The notes beneath the pieces were generated by a model. That model had not been told where the DNA came from. It saw only the letters and a program-made list of their open reading frames with translations, and did no database searches. Below are positions 31,477-41,733 of a stretch of 64,000 bases of DNA, in pieces. Positions within the stretch are counted from its first letter, which is position 1, and every line of letters starts with the position of its first letter. The DNA is from Thermoleophilaceae bacterium (GTDB lineage: Bacteria > Actinomycetota > Thermoleophilia > Solirubrobacterales > Thermoleophilaceae): NCBI GenBank assembly GCA_030447725.1, contig JAUJOQ010000008.1, positions 50,475 through 114,474 on the forward strand, read 5' to 3'. Made by a program: the position numbers and the translations under genes.

Positions 31477-33751
31477 GCAACCGGCTCCCGGCCAGCCGGG
31501 CGGCCGCTGCGGCGGCCTGGCCGTAGGAGATGCCGCCGTCGCCCGCCGGCAGCAGCGCGGGCAGCAGGACGCGCAGCCCGCGACCCTCAAGCAATGCGAA
31601 CGTGCGCTCGACCAGCAGCCGGTTGTTGAACACCCCGCCGGAGAGCACCACCAGGTCGGTGCCCCGCGCTGCGGCGATCCGGGTGCAGGCCTCCGCTGTG
31701 GCCACCGCCACGGCCGCGTGGAAGCGCGCCGCCACGAGCGCGGTCCCGGCACCCCGAGCCAGGTCGCGCGCCACCGCGCACACGGTCTCACGGGCGTCGA
31801 GCTCGAGACGCTCCCCGGCGTCACGCACCGGCAGCGAATATGGCTCGCCCTCGAAACCGGCGCCGGCGGCTGCCTCGAGCTCGATCGCAGCTTGACCCTC
31901 GTAGGTGACCGTCGAACGCAGACCGCATAACGCTGACACGGCGTCGAACAGCCGTCCCATGCTCGAGGTCGAGGGCGAGCCGAACCCGCTGCGAGCGAGC
32001 GCCGCCACCTGCTCCCACCGCTCCGGCGACACGGCCTCCGCGAGAGCAGACGGCGCCGACGGCCGGTCGTGACCCGCGGCGATCAGCCACGAACAGGCCA
32101 TCCGCCACGGCTCCAGCACCGCGCGCTCTCCGCCGGGCATCGGCACCGGCGACAAGGAGCCGGCCCGCTCATACGATGCGATGTCGCCGAAGAGCAGCTC
32201 TCCGCCCCACACGGTGCCGTCCTCGCCGTAGCCGGTGCCGTCGTAGATCGCGCCCACGGCCGGACCCTGCTCTCCGTGCTCGGCCAGACAGGCGGCAAGA
32301 TGGGCGTGGTGGTGCTGTACGGCCATCGTCTCCACGCCCTCGCGCGCGAGGGCGTAGCGGGTGGAGAGATAGTCGGGATGCAGGTCACAGACGACGACTT
32401 CCGGGGACACCGCGAACAGGCGCTCGAAGTGCGCGACCCCCTCCTCGAAGGAGCGCAGGGTCTCGTAGTTCTTGAGGTCGCCGATGTGGTGCGAGACCCA
32501 CGCACGCCGCCCGCGGGCCAGGCAAAAGGTGCTCTTGAGCTCGGCGCCGCAGGCGAGCACCGCCCGGGAGGCGTCGACCGGCAGCGAGATGCTCGCCGGG
32601 GCGTAGCCCCGTGAACGGCGGAGCATCAGCGGCGCCTCGCGCAGGTCGCCGAGCGATCGCACCACCGAGTCGTCGGCTCGCACGTGTATCGGCCGGTCGT
32701 GTACCAGCAGCAGGTCGGCGATCGAGCTCAGCCGCCTCAGCGCCTCGGCGTCGTCGTAGGCGATCGGCTCGTCGGAGAGGTTGCCACTGGTCATCACCAG
32801 CGTCTCCCCGACCTCCGCCAGCAACAGGTGGTGCAGCGGCGTGTAGGGCAGCATCACCCCGAGATCAGGGGAGCCGGGGGCGACGGAGTGGGCCACGGGC
32901 GCGTCGGGGCGCCGGCGGGCGACCACGATCGGGCGCTCCGAGCCCAGCAGCAGTGCCTCCTCGGATGCGGTCAGCTCCACCAGCTCACGCGCCGCCGGCA
33001 GGTTGGCGGCCATCAGCGCGAACGGCTTGTCTTCGCGATGCTTGCGTGACCGCAGAGCCGCGCAGGCCACCTCGTCCCCGGCGCGGCAGGCCAAGTGGTA
33101 GCCGCCCAGGCCCTTGACCGCCAAGACGGCGCCACCCCGCAGGGCCTCCGCAGCGGCCGCCAACGGATCATCCGCCCCCACGCTTTCCCCCCCAGGCTCG
33201 AGCAATGTCAGGGTCGGACCGCACTTCGGGCAGGCGTTGGGCTGGGCGTGGAAGCGCCGGTCGGACGGATCCCCGTACTCGGCGCGGCACAGCCCGCACA
33301 TCTCGAATTCGGCCATGGTGGTCAGCGGCCGGTCATAGGGCACGTCGCGCACGATCGTGAAGCGCGGGCCGCAGTCGGTGCAGTTGGTGAACGGGTAGCG
33401 GTACCGGCGGTCGCGAGGATCGGCCATCTCGAGGAGACATGCCGCGCAGGTGGCGACGTCCGGGGACACCAGCGCCAGCGGCGTGCCGCCCCGGCGGCTG
33501 GCGGCGATCTCGAAACCGGAGGCGCCGGTGGGCTCCACCTCCTCGGGGGAGACCCGCTCCACGGTCGCCAGCGGCGGCGCGTCGATCGCCAATCGAGTCA
33601 GGAAGGCATCGACCTTCGATCGGCCGCCCTCGGCCTCCAGCAGCACGCCCCGATCGTCGTTGAGCACGTAGCCGGTCAGGCCCAGCTCGCGCGCCAGGCG
33701 GTACACGAAGGGGCGAAAGCCCACCCCCTGCACCGTGCCGGTCACGCGCAC
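31469..33751 (-). CDS. hypF: carbamoyltransferase HypF
   Basis: Makes the carbamoyl group (from carbamoyl phosphate and ATP) that HypE turns into cyanide for the hydrogenase iron. 760 aa with all domains in order: acylphosphatase-like (GTVQGVGFRPFVYRLA), two zinc-finger motifs (CAAC...CTDC and CGLC...CPKC), a YrdC-like domain (VLAVKGLGGYHLACRA, LPYTPLHHLLL, MTSGNLSDEPI), and a Kae1-like domain (VQHHHAHLAACLAEHG, YDGTGYGEDGTVWGGE, VLSGGVFNNRLL). The GTG at 33751 follows AGGG and matches the usual start; a longer in-frame ORF exists. It appears intact although its neighbours are decayed. Confidence 0.95.
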   Translation of the reverse strand: MRVTGTVQGVGFRPFVYRLARELGLTGYVLNDDRGVLLEAEGGRSKVDAFLTRLAIDAPPLATVERVSPEEVEPTGASGFEIAASRRGGTPLALVSPDVATCAACLLEMADPRDRRYRYPFTNCTDCGPRFTIVRDVPYDRPLTTMAEFEMCGLCRAEYGDPSDRRFHAQPNACPKCGPTLTLLEPGGESVGADDPLAAAAEALRGGAVLAVKGLGGYHLACRAGDEVACAALRSRKHREDKPFALMAANLPAARELVELTASEEALLLGSERPIVVARRRPDAPVAHSVAPGSPDLGVMLPYTPLHHLLLAEVGETLVMTSGNLSDEPIAYDDAEALRRLSSIADLLLVHDRPIHVRADDSVVRSLGDLREAPLMLRRSRGYAPASISLPVDASRAVLACGAELKSTFCLARGRRAWVSHHIGDLKNYETLRSFEEGVAHFERLFAVSPEVVVCDLHPDYLSTRYALAREGVETMAVQHHHAHLAACLAEHGEQGPAVGAIYDGTGYGEDGTVWGGELLFGDIASYERAGSLSPVPMPGGERAVLEPWRMACSWLIAAGHDRPSAPSALAEAVSPERWEQVAALARSGFGSPSTSSMGRLFDAVSALCGLRSTVTYEGQAAIELEAAAGAGFEGEPYSLPVRDAGERLELDARETVCAVARDLARGAGTALVAARFHAAVAVATAEACTRIAAARGTDLVVLSGGVFNNRLLVERTFALLEGRGLRVLLPALLPAGDGGISYGQAAAAAARLAGSRLPT

Positions 33752-33777
33752 CCGAACCCTGCGCGGGTCGTCCAGCG

Positions 33778-34254
33778 CTACTCCCGGGGGCGGCTGCGGG
33801 TCTCGGTGAGCACCAGGCCGTACAGCACGTGGTCCATGGCCAGCACGGCGCGCTCCACCGGGCGTGCCGTCTTGGCCTGATCCAGTCCCATCAGGGGCGC
33901 CTGGACCAGCTCGAAGCTGAGCCACACGATCAGGCCGTAGACGGGTCCCGCCCAGCGCCGCAGGCGCAGATCCGCGGGCAGCAACGCGAACGCCGCTCCG
34001 CCCGCGGCGCCGTAGCCCCAGTGCATCAGCTCGATTGCGGCCCGGCGCTGGCCCTTGGGGACCATCCGGAACAGACCTTTCGAGGTCTGCCTCGCGATCG
34101 CCCGGGGCGGGGTCTCCCGGACGAGTCCGAGGCCCACGGTGAACGTGCGCATGCCGGTCATCGCCATCGCCGCGATCACCCCCCGCATCGCCTCGCGGGC
34201 CACCCGCTCCTCCGCATCGGGGTTGGCGCCTGCCGTGGTGGTGTCGTCGGTCAC
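33778..34254 (-). CDS. DUF1440/YagU-like membrane protein
   Basis: 158 aa with about three membrane helices (EAMRGVIAAMAMTGMRTFTVG, AAGGAAFALLPADL, VYGLIVWLSFELVQAPLMG). It resembles the YagU/DUF1440 group, members of which are seen near hydrogenase maturation genes in actinobacteria; that link is from memory and modest. The GTG start overlaps the stop of the broken hypB/SIS locus (GTGA), consistent with a former operon hypB-SIS-this gene-hypF. Confidence 0.65.
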   Translation of the reverse strand: MTDDTTTAGANPDAEERVAREAMRGVIAAMAMTGMRTFTVGLGLVRETPPRAIARQTSKGLFRMVPKGQRRAAIELMHWGYGAAGGAAFALLPADLRLRRWAGPVYGLIVWLSFELVQAPLMGLDQAKTARPVERAVLAMDHVLYGLVLTETRSRPRE

Positions 34255-34802
34255 GCCGACACCTGCATGAGCTCGCGCAGCACGTGCCAGGCCGAGGCCT
34301 GCGCCTCCTGGATCCGCGGTATGTGCTCCGAGCGCGTCACAAGGACTCGCGCACGTCGGACAGCACCGCCTCGAGGTAGACCTCCTCCTCGCCCATGAAG
34401 GGACAGAGAAAGCGCGAGCCGCCGGTGTCGTGCACCGTCTTTGCGGCGCGCCCCTCGAGCAGGCCGCGGTAGTCGAAGAACACATGCACCAGCTTCCACA
34501 GCAGATGGTAGGCGGTCTCGACGAGCTCCCGACGCAGGAAGGCGACCCTGGACGGTCCGGGCTCGAGCTGCCACTGCGCCCCGGCTGAGCGAGCCCTGGA
34601 CCCAGCCCTCGAGCACGCCGGGCCGCACGCCGTTCAGCCCCGGGCGCAACACGCTCTCGAGCAGCGTGGTCTTCCCGGCGCCGGGTGCGCTCATCAGGTT
34701 CACACGCGCCCCTGAGCGGTCGAAGTAGTCGCGGTTGGCGCGCGCGATCGTGTTGTTCGCGTCGAGGGCGTCCTCGACCACCCTCACCCTGGTCCGATGC
34801 AT
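34251..34802 (-). pseudogene. hypB truncated and merged with remnants of a SIS-domain gene
   Basis: The first ~78 codons match HypB, the GTPase for nickel insertion: ALDANNTIARANRDYFD, then the P-loop NLMSAPGAGKTTLLE and GVRPGVLEGWVQGS, where HypB usually has EGDVQ. The GTPase core beyond this is absent. Instead, in a shifted frame, come pieces of a SIS protein (LVETAYHLLWKLVHVFFDY, GSRFLCPFMGEEE), and in the original frame its extreme C-terminus (SEHIPRIQEAQASAWHVLRE). Two internal deletions and a frame change are implied. GAGGGGAGG precedes the ATG, so it may still be transcribed. No intact hypA or hypB is in the window. Confidence 0.85.
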
Positions 34803-35142
34803 CGAAAGCCTCCCCTCGGTCGGCGCGGGCCGCCCGCGCTACTTCGATCTTAGACGCGGCGACGATCGCGAGAGCAACAGCGACGACGAGGGACTCGACG
34901 CACAGCCCGAGCCGGGACATCCGGTGGCCGGCGAGGACGTGGGCGGGCCGGCCAGAGGAAGGCGAGGGGGCGCGTAAGACAGCGGCCACGCCGGAGATCG
35001 GCGATGACAGCAACAAGGAAGAGCCCCAACGTCCGGCGCCCGACGACGAGGTCGGCGTGCCCGAGAATCCGGGCGATCCACGGACGAGAGCTAGCGCAAG
35101 CGGCAGCTCATTGCTACGCGCACGGCGTCGGTGCGCGCGCGG
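34803..35142. other. 340-bp stretch without a supported gene
   Basis: Upstream of the hypB remnant and downstream of the stress-protein-like gene. A short minus-strand ORF (MSRLGLCVESLVVAVALAIV, near 34923) has one hydrophobic segment but no ribosome-binding site and would overlap hypB. Promoters for the hyp remnant operon should be here; none is convincing. Confidence 0.6.
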
Positions 35143-35586
35143 TCATCGGTTGGCGGCGAGCACCGGCTCCGGCACCGTCTCGGCCTCGACATGTGCCACC
35201 GGCAGGCCGAGGCCACGCGCCTTGCTCGGCAGGTCCACTCGCAGCCACCGAGAGAAGCGGTGGGGCAGGGTCGAGACGACGATCTCGTCGAAGCTGCCGC
35301 CCGCCAGGGCGTCCTGGATCGCGGCGAGGGGGTCCGCGCAGCCCACCTCGCCGGAGACCTCGAAGCCGGCTGCCTCGCTCAAGGAGGGCAGCGCCAGTGC
35401 GAGCACGGCCTGCGCCTCCTCGCAGCCGGCGACCTCCGGATCCACCACCCGGTGCAGGCCGTGGGGCACGGCCGGCACGACGAGATGGAAGGCGCGGGCG
35501 CCCTGGGAGGCGCGCTCGCTCACCGCCTCACGCAAGCGGTCGGTGTTGGCGGTGCGGTTCGCGACCAGCAGGACTGAGCTGCCCAT
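35143..35586 (-). CDS. universal-stress-like small protein
   Basis: 147 aa, alpha/beta pattern resembling the UspA fold: SSVLLVANRTANTDRLREAV, ARAFHLVVPAVPHG, DPLAAIQDALAGGSFDEIVV and GLGLPVAHVEAE. The ATP-binding G-2x-G-9x-G motif of classic Usp proteins is not evident. The ATG follows GAGGGAGG. It is divergent from the LysR gene, which may control it through the dyad between them. Function unknown. Confidence 0.65.
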   Translation of the reverse strand: MGSSVLLVANRTANTDRLREAVSERASQGARAFHLVVPAVPHGLHRVVDPEVAGCEEAQAVLALALPSLSEAAGFEVSGEVGCADPLAAIQDALAGGSFDEIVVSTLPHRFSRWLRVDLPSKARGLGLPVAHVEAETVPEPVLAANR

Positions 35587-35616
35587 GTCGAGCCTCCCTC
35601 TTCCGAGGTGATAATG

Positions 35617-35632
35617 ACTTTTGCTACAAAGT
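35617..35632. promoter_or_regulatory. inverted repeat between stress-protein-like gene and lysR
   Basis: ACTTT-TGCTAC-AAAGT, a perfect 5-bp dyad with 6-bp spacer in an AT-rich patch, about 30 bp from the minus-strand gene start and 60 bp from the LysR start. A position typical for a LysR-type operator that controls both directions. Confidence 0.5.
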
Positions 35633-35692
35633 GACCGAGGCGCCGGCCAGGAGCAAGTGAAATCCCGTTGGCATCTATAGGGAAACCCCAAT

Positions 35693-36688
35693 GTGCTTTT
35701 ATGGGAACTAGCCTTGGCTGTTACCCTGACCCAGCTGCGCAGCTTCCTTGCCGTGGTCCACACCGGCTCTGTCACGGGGGCCGCCGACAAGCTGGTGGTG
35801 ACCCAGCCGTCGGTGTCCGCTGCCGTGTCCGCGCTCTCGGCCGAGGTGGGCACCGCGCTGACCGAGCGTGAAGGCCGCAGCGTGCGCCCGACGCCGGCCG
35901 GCCGGGCCTTCGCCGCCTACGCGGCCGATGTCGTCGGCCTGCTCGAACAGGGGGCACGCGCCGCCCGCGAGGCCGCCGACGCGAGCTCCCGCGAGGTCCG
36001 CATCGCCGCAGTGACCACCGCCGGCGAGCACATCGTGCCGCCTCTGCTGGAGGCCTTCTCCGAGCGCCACCCGGACATCGCGGTGAGCCTCGACGTCGGC
36101 AACCGCGAGCGGCTGTTCGAGCGGATTCGAAGCCGGCAGTCGGACATCGCCATCGGCGGTCGCCCGTCCGGGGAGGGGATCGAAGGAGAGCTGTTCTTGG
36201 ACAACCCGGTCGCCATCTTCGCGGCGCCCTCCGATCCGCTGGCTGGACGCACCTCGGTGCCGATCGCCGAGCTCAAGGGGCGCCCGTGGCTTCTACGGGA
36301 GGAGGGCTCGGGCACCCGGACGATGAGCGAGGAGTTTCTCTCGCGACAAGGCCTCGATCCCCCGATCCTGACCCTCGGCTCCAACGGCGCGATCAAGCAG
36401 GGCGCACGCGCGGGGCTCGGACTGGCGCTGCAGTCCAGCCTGGCGGCCGAGCTCGAGCTCGAGCTCGGGCTGCTCGTGACCCTGGACGTGGCGGCCACGC
36501 TGCCCGAGCGCCACTGGTATCTGCTGCGCGCCGGCCGCGGTCCGTTGCGCCCGCCGGTCGAGAAGTTCCTCGCCTTCGCGCGCTCACCGGAGGGTCGCGA
36601 GGCAATCGAGCAGGCGCGGCGGCCGGCCGGCCGGACTCGACCTCACACCGATGGCACCGGGGCACGAGATCCAACAGCACGCGGCTGA
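35693..36688 (+). CDS. LysR-family regulator, CbbR candidate
   Basis: 331 aa. The N-terminal helix-turn-helix reads LTQLRSFLAVVHTGSVTGAA and VTQPSVSAAVSALSAEVG; the effector domain follows (VRIAAVTTAGEHIVPPLLEAF, LGSNGAIKQGARAGLGLAL), as in CbbR/CysB-type regulators. Next to a Calvin-cycle operon it is the obvious candidate for CbbR, although it is convergent with prk rather than divergent from cbbL. Start uncertain: GTG 35693 is used, TTG 35714 is possible. The C-terminal ~25 residues are Pro/Thr/Arg-rich and may be extra. Confidence 0.75.
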   Translation: MLLWELALAVTLTQLRSFLAVVHTGSVTGAADKLVVTQPSVSAAVSALSAEVGTALTEREGRSVRPTPAGRAFAAYAADVVGLLEQGARAAREAADASSREVRIAAVTTAGEHIVPPLLEAFSERHPDIAVSLDVGNRERLFERIRSRQSDIAIGGRPSGEGIEGELFLDNPVAIFAAPSDPLAGRTSVPIAELKGRPWLLREEGSGTRTMSEEFLSRQGLDPPILTLGSNGAIKQGARAGLGLALQSSLAAELELELGLLVTLDVAATLPERHWYLLRAGRGPLRPPVEKFLAFARSPEGREAIEQARRPAGRTRPHTDGTGARDPTARG

Positions 36689-36814
36689 GCTCGTTCCAGG
36701 TTGCCAACTCGATCGAACACAAGTTCCAAGCGGTAGCCCACTTGGTCATGGGCTGCTCCCAAGGAGCGCTAGAAGACCAGCGCAGCAGCGGCCGGCAGGC
36801 CGCCACTCAAAGGC

Positions 36815-37807
36815 TCAGGCCTTAGCCGCGGATACCGGCTCGGCCTGACGCGCCGAGGCGGCCTTCGCCTCGTTGGCCTTGCCGTTTCCGGCATCCGCGC
36901 GCGGACCTTCGCCGCCCAGGGCCAGTGCGGCCTTGGCCGTGACCAGGTGGTAGAGGATGACCAGCTGCACGAGGGCGAGCGACTCCGATCGATGCAGATC
37001 CGTTCCGATCGTGTACTCGCCCAGCCGCTCCGAGCGCAGGTGCGTGGCGAAATGGAGCTTCGACCAGATCGCCTCCTCGATCTCGTTCCCCACACCGGGA
37101 TCCATCGTGCCGGGAATTCCCACGTGGCGCTCCGACCCCTGGTCCTCGAGCGTGATGCCGCCCTTGCCGGATCCGATGAACGGTGAGAGATCCGGGTGAG
37201 GCAGAGAGTCCCGCAGTATCACCTGGGCGTCCAGGACGTGGGGGTTGTCACCGTCGCCCCCCGGCTGGAAGGCCACCACCATGTCCGCGTGGCGCTCCTG
37301 GGGACGGATGTGCTGGGCCGAGTCGGCCTCGCGATGGTCGAGCTCCGCGAGCACCTGGTCGGTGGTGTACCCGCGCCGGGTCGTGTCGCGCGCAACCTTC
37401 CACTTGCGGCGAAGCTCTTCGGGCGGCGCCAGGTAGACGCGCACGTCATAGCAGTTGCGCATCGTCTCGGAGTGGTAGCCCAACAGCCCCTCGACTACGG
37501 CGAACGGGTTGGGATCGACGTAGACGGGCGGTCCGAAGGTGCCGTCCGAATGGACGTAGACGGGCTTCAGGATCGCTTCGCCGCGCCGCAGGTGCGCCAG
37601 ATGCTGAGCCATGATGTCCATGTAGTTGCAATCGGGGTTCAGCGGCGTGATGCCGCGCTCGGCGCGCTGCTTTCGGTCATAGCGGTGGTAGTCGTCGGTC
37701 GCGACGGCGGTGACCTGATCCTCGCCGAGGATCCGGACGAGGCCGCGCGTGATGGTTGTCTTGCCCGCGGCCGAATCGCCGACGACCCCCAGCACTATCG
37801 GGCGCAT
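36815..37807 (-). CDS. prk: phosphoribulokinase
   Basis: Calvin-cycle enzyme that phosphorylates ribulose 5-phosphate to RuBP, the RuBisCO substrate. 330 aa. P-loop in GVVGDSAAGKTTITRGL; further family segments DDYHRYDRKQRAERGITPLNP, VYLAPPEELRRKWKVARDT and IWSKLHFATHLRSERLG. The class resembles the longer proteobacterial/actinobacterial form. The C-terminal ~35 residues are Ala/Lys-rich. Its ATG coincides with the end of cbbX, the last step of the operon. Confidence 0.93.
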   Translation of the reverse strand: MRPIVLGVVGDSAAGKTTITRGLVRILGEDQVTAVATDDYHRYDRKQRAERGITPLNPDCNYMDIMAQHLAHLRRGEAILKPVYVHSDGTFGPPVYVDPNPFAVVEGLLGYHSETMRNCYDVRVYLAPPEELRRKWKVARDTTRRGYTTDQVLAELDHREADSAQHIRPQERHADMVVAFQPGGDGDNPHVLDAQVILRDSLPHPDLSPFIGSGKGGITLEDQGSERHVGIPGTMDPGVGNEIEEAIWSKLHFATHLRSERLGEYTIGTDLHRSESLALVQLVILYHLVTAKAALALGGEGPRADAGNGKANEAKAASARQAEPVSAAKA

Positions 37808-38856
37808 CAGGCGTCCTTTCCGTTCTCGTCGAACACCGAACTCTGAAGGATGTCGTCTGCCTCCAGCGTGATCAGGTCCTTCTTCTGGAGCTTGCCTCTC
37901 GCATCGAACAGCCTCATGGCCTGTCGCATCCGGGCGCGCTCGATCGCATTGCGGATGCTGCGGCCATGCGCGAAGCGTGGCTGCTCGAGGCGCCGCTCGA
38001 TGTAGTCGTGTAGCGCACGCTCACCGTCCTCGCTCAGCTCGTAGCCCTGCCTGCCGACCATCAGCTGGGCGATCTGGAGCAGTTCGTCCACGGTGTAGTC
38101 GGGGAACGGGATGTGGTGGGCAACTCTCGAGCCCATCCCGGGGTTGGCCTGGAAGAACGCCTCCATCGGCTCCTTGTAGCCGGCCATCACGACGACCAGG
38201 TTCTGGCGCTCTGACTCCATCACCTGGAGCAGCACCTCGATCGCCTCCTGGCCGTAGTCGCGCTCGTTCTCGGGCCGGTGCAGATAGTAGGCCTCGTCGA
38301 TGAACAGGATTCCGCCGAGGGCGCGCTTGACGACGTCCTTGGTCTTCGGCGCCGTGTGGCCGACGTACTGGCCGACGAGGTCGTCGCGCGTGACCGAGAC
38401 CAGATGCCCCTTCTCGATGTACCCGAGACGGTGCAGGATCTCCGCCATCCGGAACGCCACGGTGGTCTTGCCGGTACCCGGGCTGCCGGTCAGGCTCATG
38501 TGCAGGGTGGGGGGCTCCGAGCCGAGCCCCATCTCCTCGCGCAACCGGTCGATCACGAGCAACGCCGCGACCTCGCGGATGCGCTGCTTGACCGGTTCCA
38601 GTGCGATCAGCTCGCGGTTGAGCTCCTCGAGCACCTCGTCCACGCGCGAGTCGCGGACCACCGTCCCGACATCGGCCTCGCCATCGGTGACCGCCTCCGA
38701 GAAGTCGACCGAATCGATGGCGGAACCGGACTTGGCCCCCTTCTCGGGGCGCACGACCGTGCCACCGAAGTCGTCCGCATAGGGGTCTGGCCCGGTCTTC
38801 TCCTTCTCGCTTCCGTCGAGTGGACGCCCGTGGGTGTCCATGCCCTTCGGGCTCAC
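37807..38856 (-). CDS. cbbX: RuBisCO activase CbbX
   Basis: AAA+ remodelling ATPase that frees inhibited red-type RuBisCO by pulling the large-subunit C-terminus. 349 aa. Walker [20 protein letters not shown], Walker [16 protein letters not shown], pore-loop and sensor segments [20 protein letters not shown] and [15 protein letters not shown]. The N-terminal ~75 residues are an acidic, low-complexity extension beyond the usual CbbX length. Its presence marks the RuBisCO as a red-type form I enzyme. Confidence 0.94.
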   Translation of the reverse strand: MSPKGMDTHGRPLDGSEKEKTGPDPYADDFGGTVVRPEKGAKSGSAIDSVDFSEAVTDGEADVGTVVRDSRVDEVLEELNRELIALEPVKQRIREVAALLVIDRLREEMGLGSEPPTLHMSLTGSPGTGKTTVAFRMAEILHRLGYIEKGHLVSVTRDDLVGQYVGHTAPKTKDVVKRALGGILFIDEAYYLHRPENERDYGQEAIEVLLQVMESERQNLVVVMAGYKEPMEAFFQANPGMGSRVAHHIPFPDYTVDELLQIAQLMVGRQGYELSEDGERALHDYIERRLEQPRFAHGRSIRNAIERARMRQAMRLFDARGKLQKKDLITLEADDILQSSVFDENGKDA

Positions 38857-39416
38857 TAAGAGTCTCCGACTCCCTCGTCGGACGCGGGCTCCGCCTCCGC
38901 CGCCGAGCCGTTAGCGCCCAGCGGGGAGTCCCGCCCCGGCGTGGCGTCCTGCACGGCGGCCGGGTCCCGCGTGCTGGCCAGGTCACCCTCGTTGCCGTAA
39001 CGTCGGCCCATGGCGTCCTGTGCTGAGTAGGCCTGGATCGTGTAGTGCATCTGACGATCTCTCTTCTCCTGGCGCTCCAGGCGAAAGCCGGGCTCCTCGG
39101 CGGGCCGGTTGACAATGAAGGACATCGCCGAGGTCTGGCGGCCCAGCGAGGCGTCGTATGCGACCACCTTCACGTAGTGGTTCGGGTAGGCCTCGCGGCA
39201 CGCGACTACGTCCTTCATGGCCTCGCCTGCCTCATCGGGCTCGAGGTCGAACGCCGGCGCCTTCCACATCTCCCACAAGTTGTTTCGGGGGTGCGGGTCG
39301 TCGGTGTACTCGACCATGATCGCCCAGTCGTTTGACAGCGCGTAGCTGATCTGGGCCTCGATCTCCTCGTCGGTCAGTTCGTCGAGGAACGAGAACTGTC
39401 CCTGTGTGATTCTCAT
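38856..39416 (-). CDS. cbbS: RuBisCO small subunit with C-terminal tail
   Basis: Small subunit of form I RuBis[44 protein letters not shown] and [14 protein letters not shown] are typical of red-type CbbS, including the C-terminal hairpin extension of that class. After about residue 140 there is an extra ~45-residue tail rich in Gly, Ala, Pro and Glu, probably disordered. It follows cbbL by 10 nt and overlaps cbbX. Confidence 0.94.
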   Translation of the reverse strand: MRITQGQFSFLDELTDEEIEAQISYALSNDWAIMVEYTDDPHPRNNLWEMWKAPAFDLEPDEAGEAMKDVVACREAYPNHYVKVVAYDASLGRQTSAMSFIVNRPAEEPGFRLERQEKRDRQMHYTIQAYSAQDAMGRRYGNEGDLASTRDPAAVQDATPGRDSPLGANGSAAEAEPASDEGVGDS

Positions 39417-39426
39417 CTGCTGTCTC

Positions 39427-40944
<1,518 letters not shown>

Positions 40945-41733
40945 TCAAGCGGAAGTTTGCTCACGATCCATAGCGTTTTCTCTATCCTTCGCGGCTGAAC
41001 CGGTGGTCGATTCAAAGTCCCCCGCTTCCACCACCGCGATACCGTCACCGGTCTTCGAGACTCGCGGCACGATGTCGAAGACGCTCTCGCGGGCGCAGAA
41101 GTCGATGTCCGCGGACTGTCCCGTGGCTCTGAGCACCTCAGCGTCGGCGCCTTGCGCGAGCGGCGCGTGGGAGTCGGGGTAGGAGTCGGCGAGCCGGGCG
41201 GCAGCGGTAGCCGCGTCCGTGCGACCCTGACCCAGGCGCTGCACCAACCGGCCGGCCAGGTAGGCGTCCTCGAGCGCGAAGCGCCGGTTGGTGCCCGAGC
41301 AGACGATCGCCACCTCCGCCCCTTCGGGCACGACATCCACGACCGCGTCGAGGTTGACGAGTGAGGCCACCAGCACCTCGCCGGCCACCTCAGCCGCGGC
41401 GAGCACGGCGGGCGTGCCGTTGGTGGTGCAAAGTACGAGGTCGGGGACTGGGGCGTGCGTGAACTCGCCCGGTGAGTTGCCGTAGTCGAAACCCTCGATC
41501 GGGCGGCACTCTCTCTCCCCGGCGAGCTTGCGCCCGGCCCCGCTCAGGTGGCGCGCGGTCTCGATGTCGCCGGCGCAGAGCACTCGCTCGAAGCCCGCCG
41601 CGAGCGCCGCGACGATCGTCGTGCCGGCCCGCAGGACGTCGACCACCAGTGCGACGTCGCTCGTCCGGACATCGGCGGGGGTGAACGCGACGTCGATCTG
41701 GCCGTCCGATTTTTGCGGCGGCCCTGCGGTCAT
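40945..41733 (-). CDS. ComB-family 2-phosphosulfolactate phosphatase-like
   Basis: 262 aa, Mg-dependent acid phosphatase family named for ComB of coenzyme M synthesis. Signature segments: VALVVDVLRAGTTIVAALAAG, ECRPIEGFDYGNSPGEF, DLVLCTTNGTPAVL and VAIVCSGTNRRFALEDAYLAG. The organism has no visible coenzyme M pathway here, and the gene is embedded in the Calvin-cycle operon, so a role on a sugar phosphate or on phosphoglycolate is inferred. It overlaps fba by 4 nt. Confidence 0.85.
   Translation of the reverse strand: MTAGPPQKSDGQIDVAFTPADVRTSDVALVVDVLRAGTTIVAALAAGFERVLCAGDIETARHLSGAGRKLAGERECRPIEGFDYGNSPGEFTHAPVPDLVLCTTNGTPAVLAAAEVAGEVLVASLVNLDAVVDVVPEGAEVAIVCSGTNRRFALEDAYLAGRLVQRLGQGRTDAATAAARLADSYPDSHAPLAQGADAEVLRATGQSADIDFCARESVFDIVPRVSKTGDGIAVVEAGDFESTTGSAAKDRENAMDREQTSA

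Noticed and set aside
34803..35142. hypA upstream of the hypB remnant
   Set aside because: No HypA N-terminus (MHE) or zinc CxxC pairs found in any frame.
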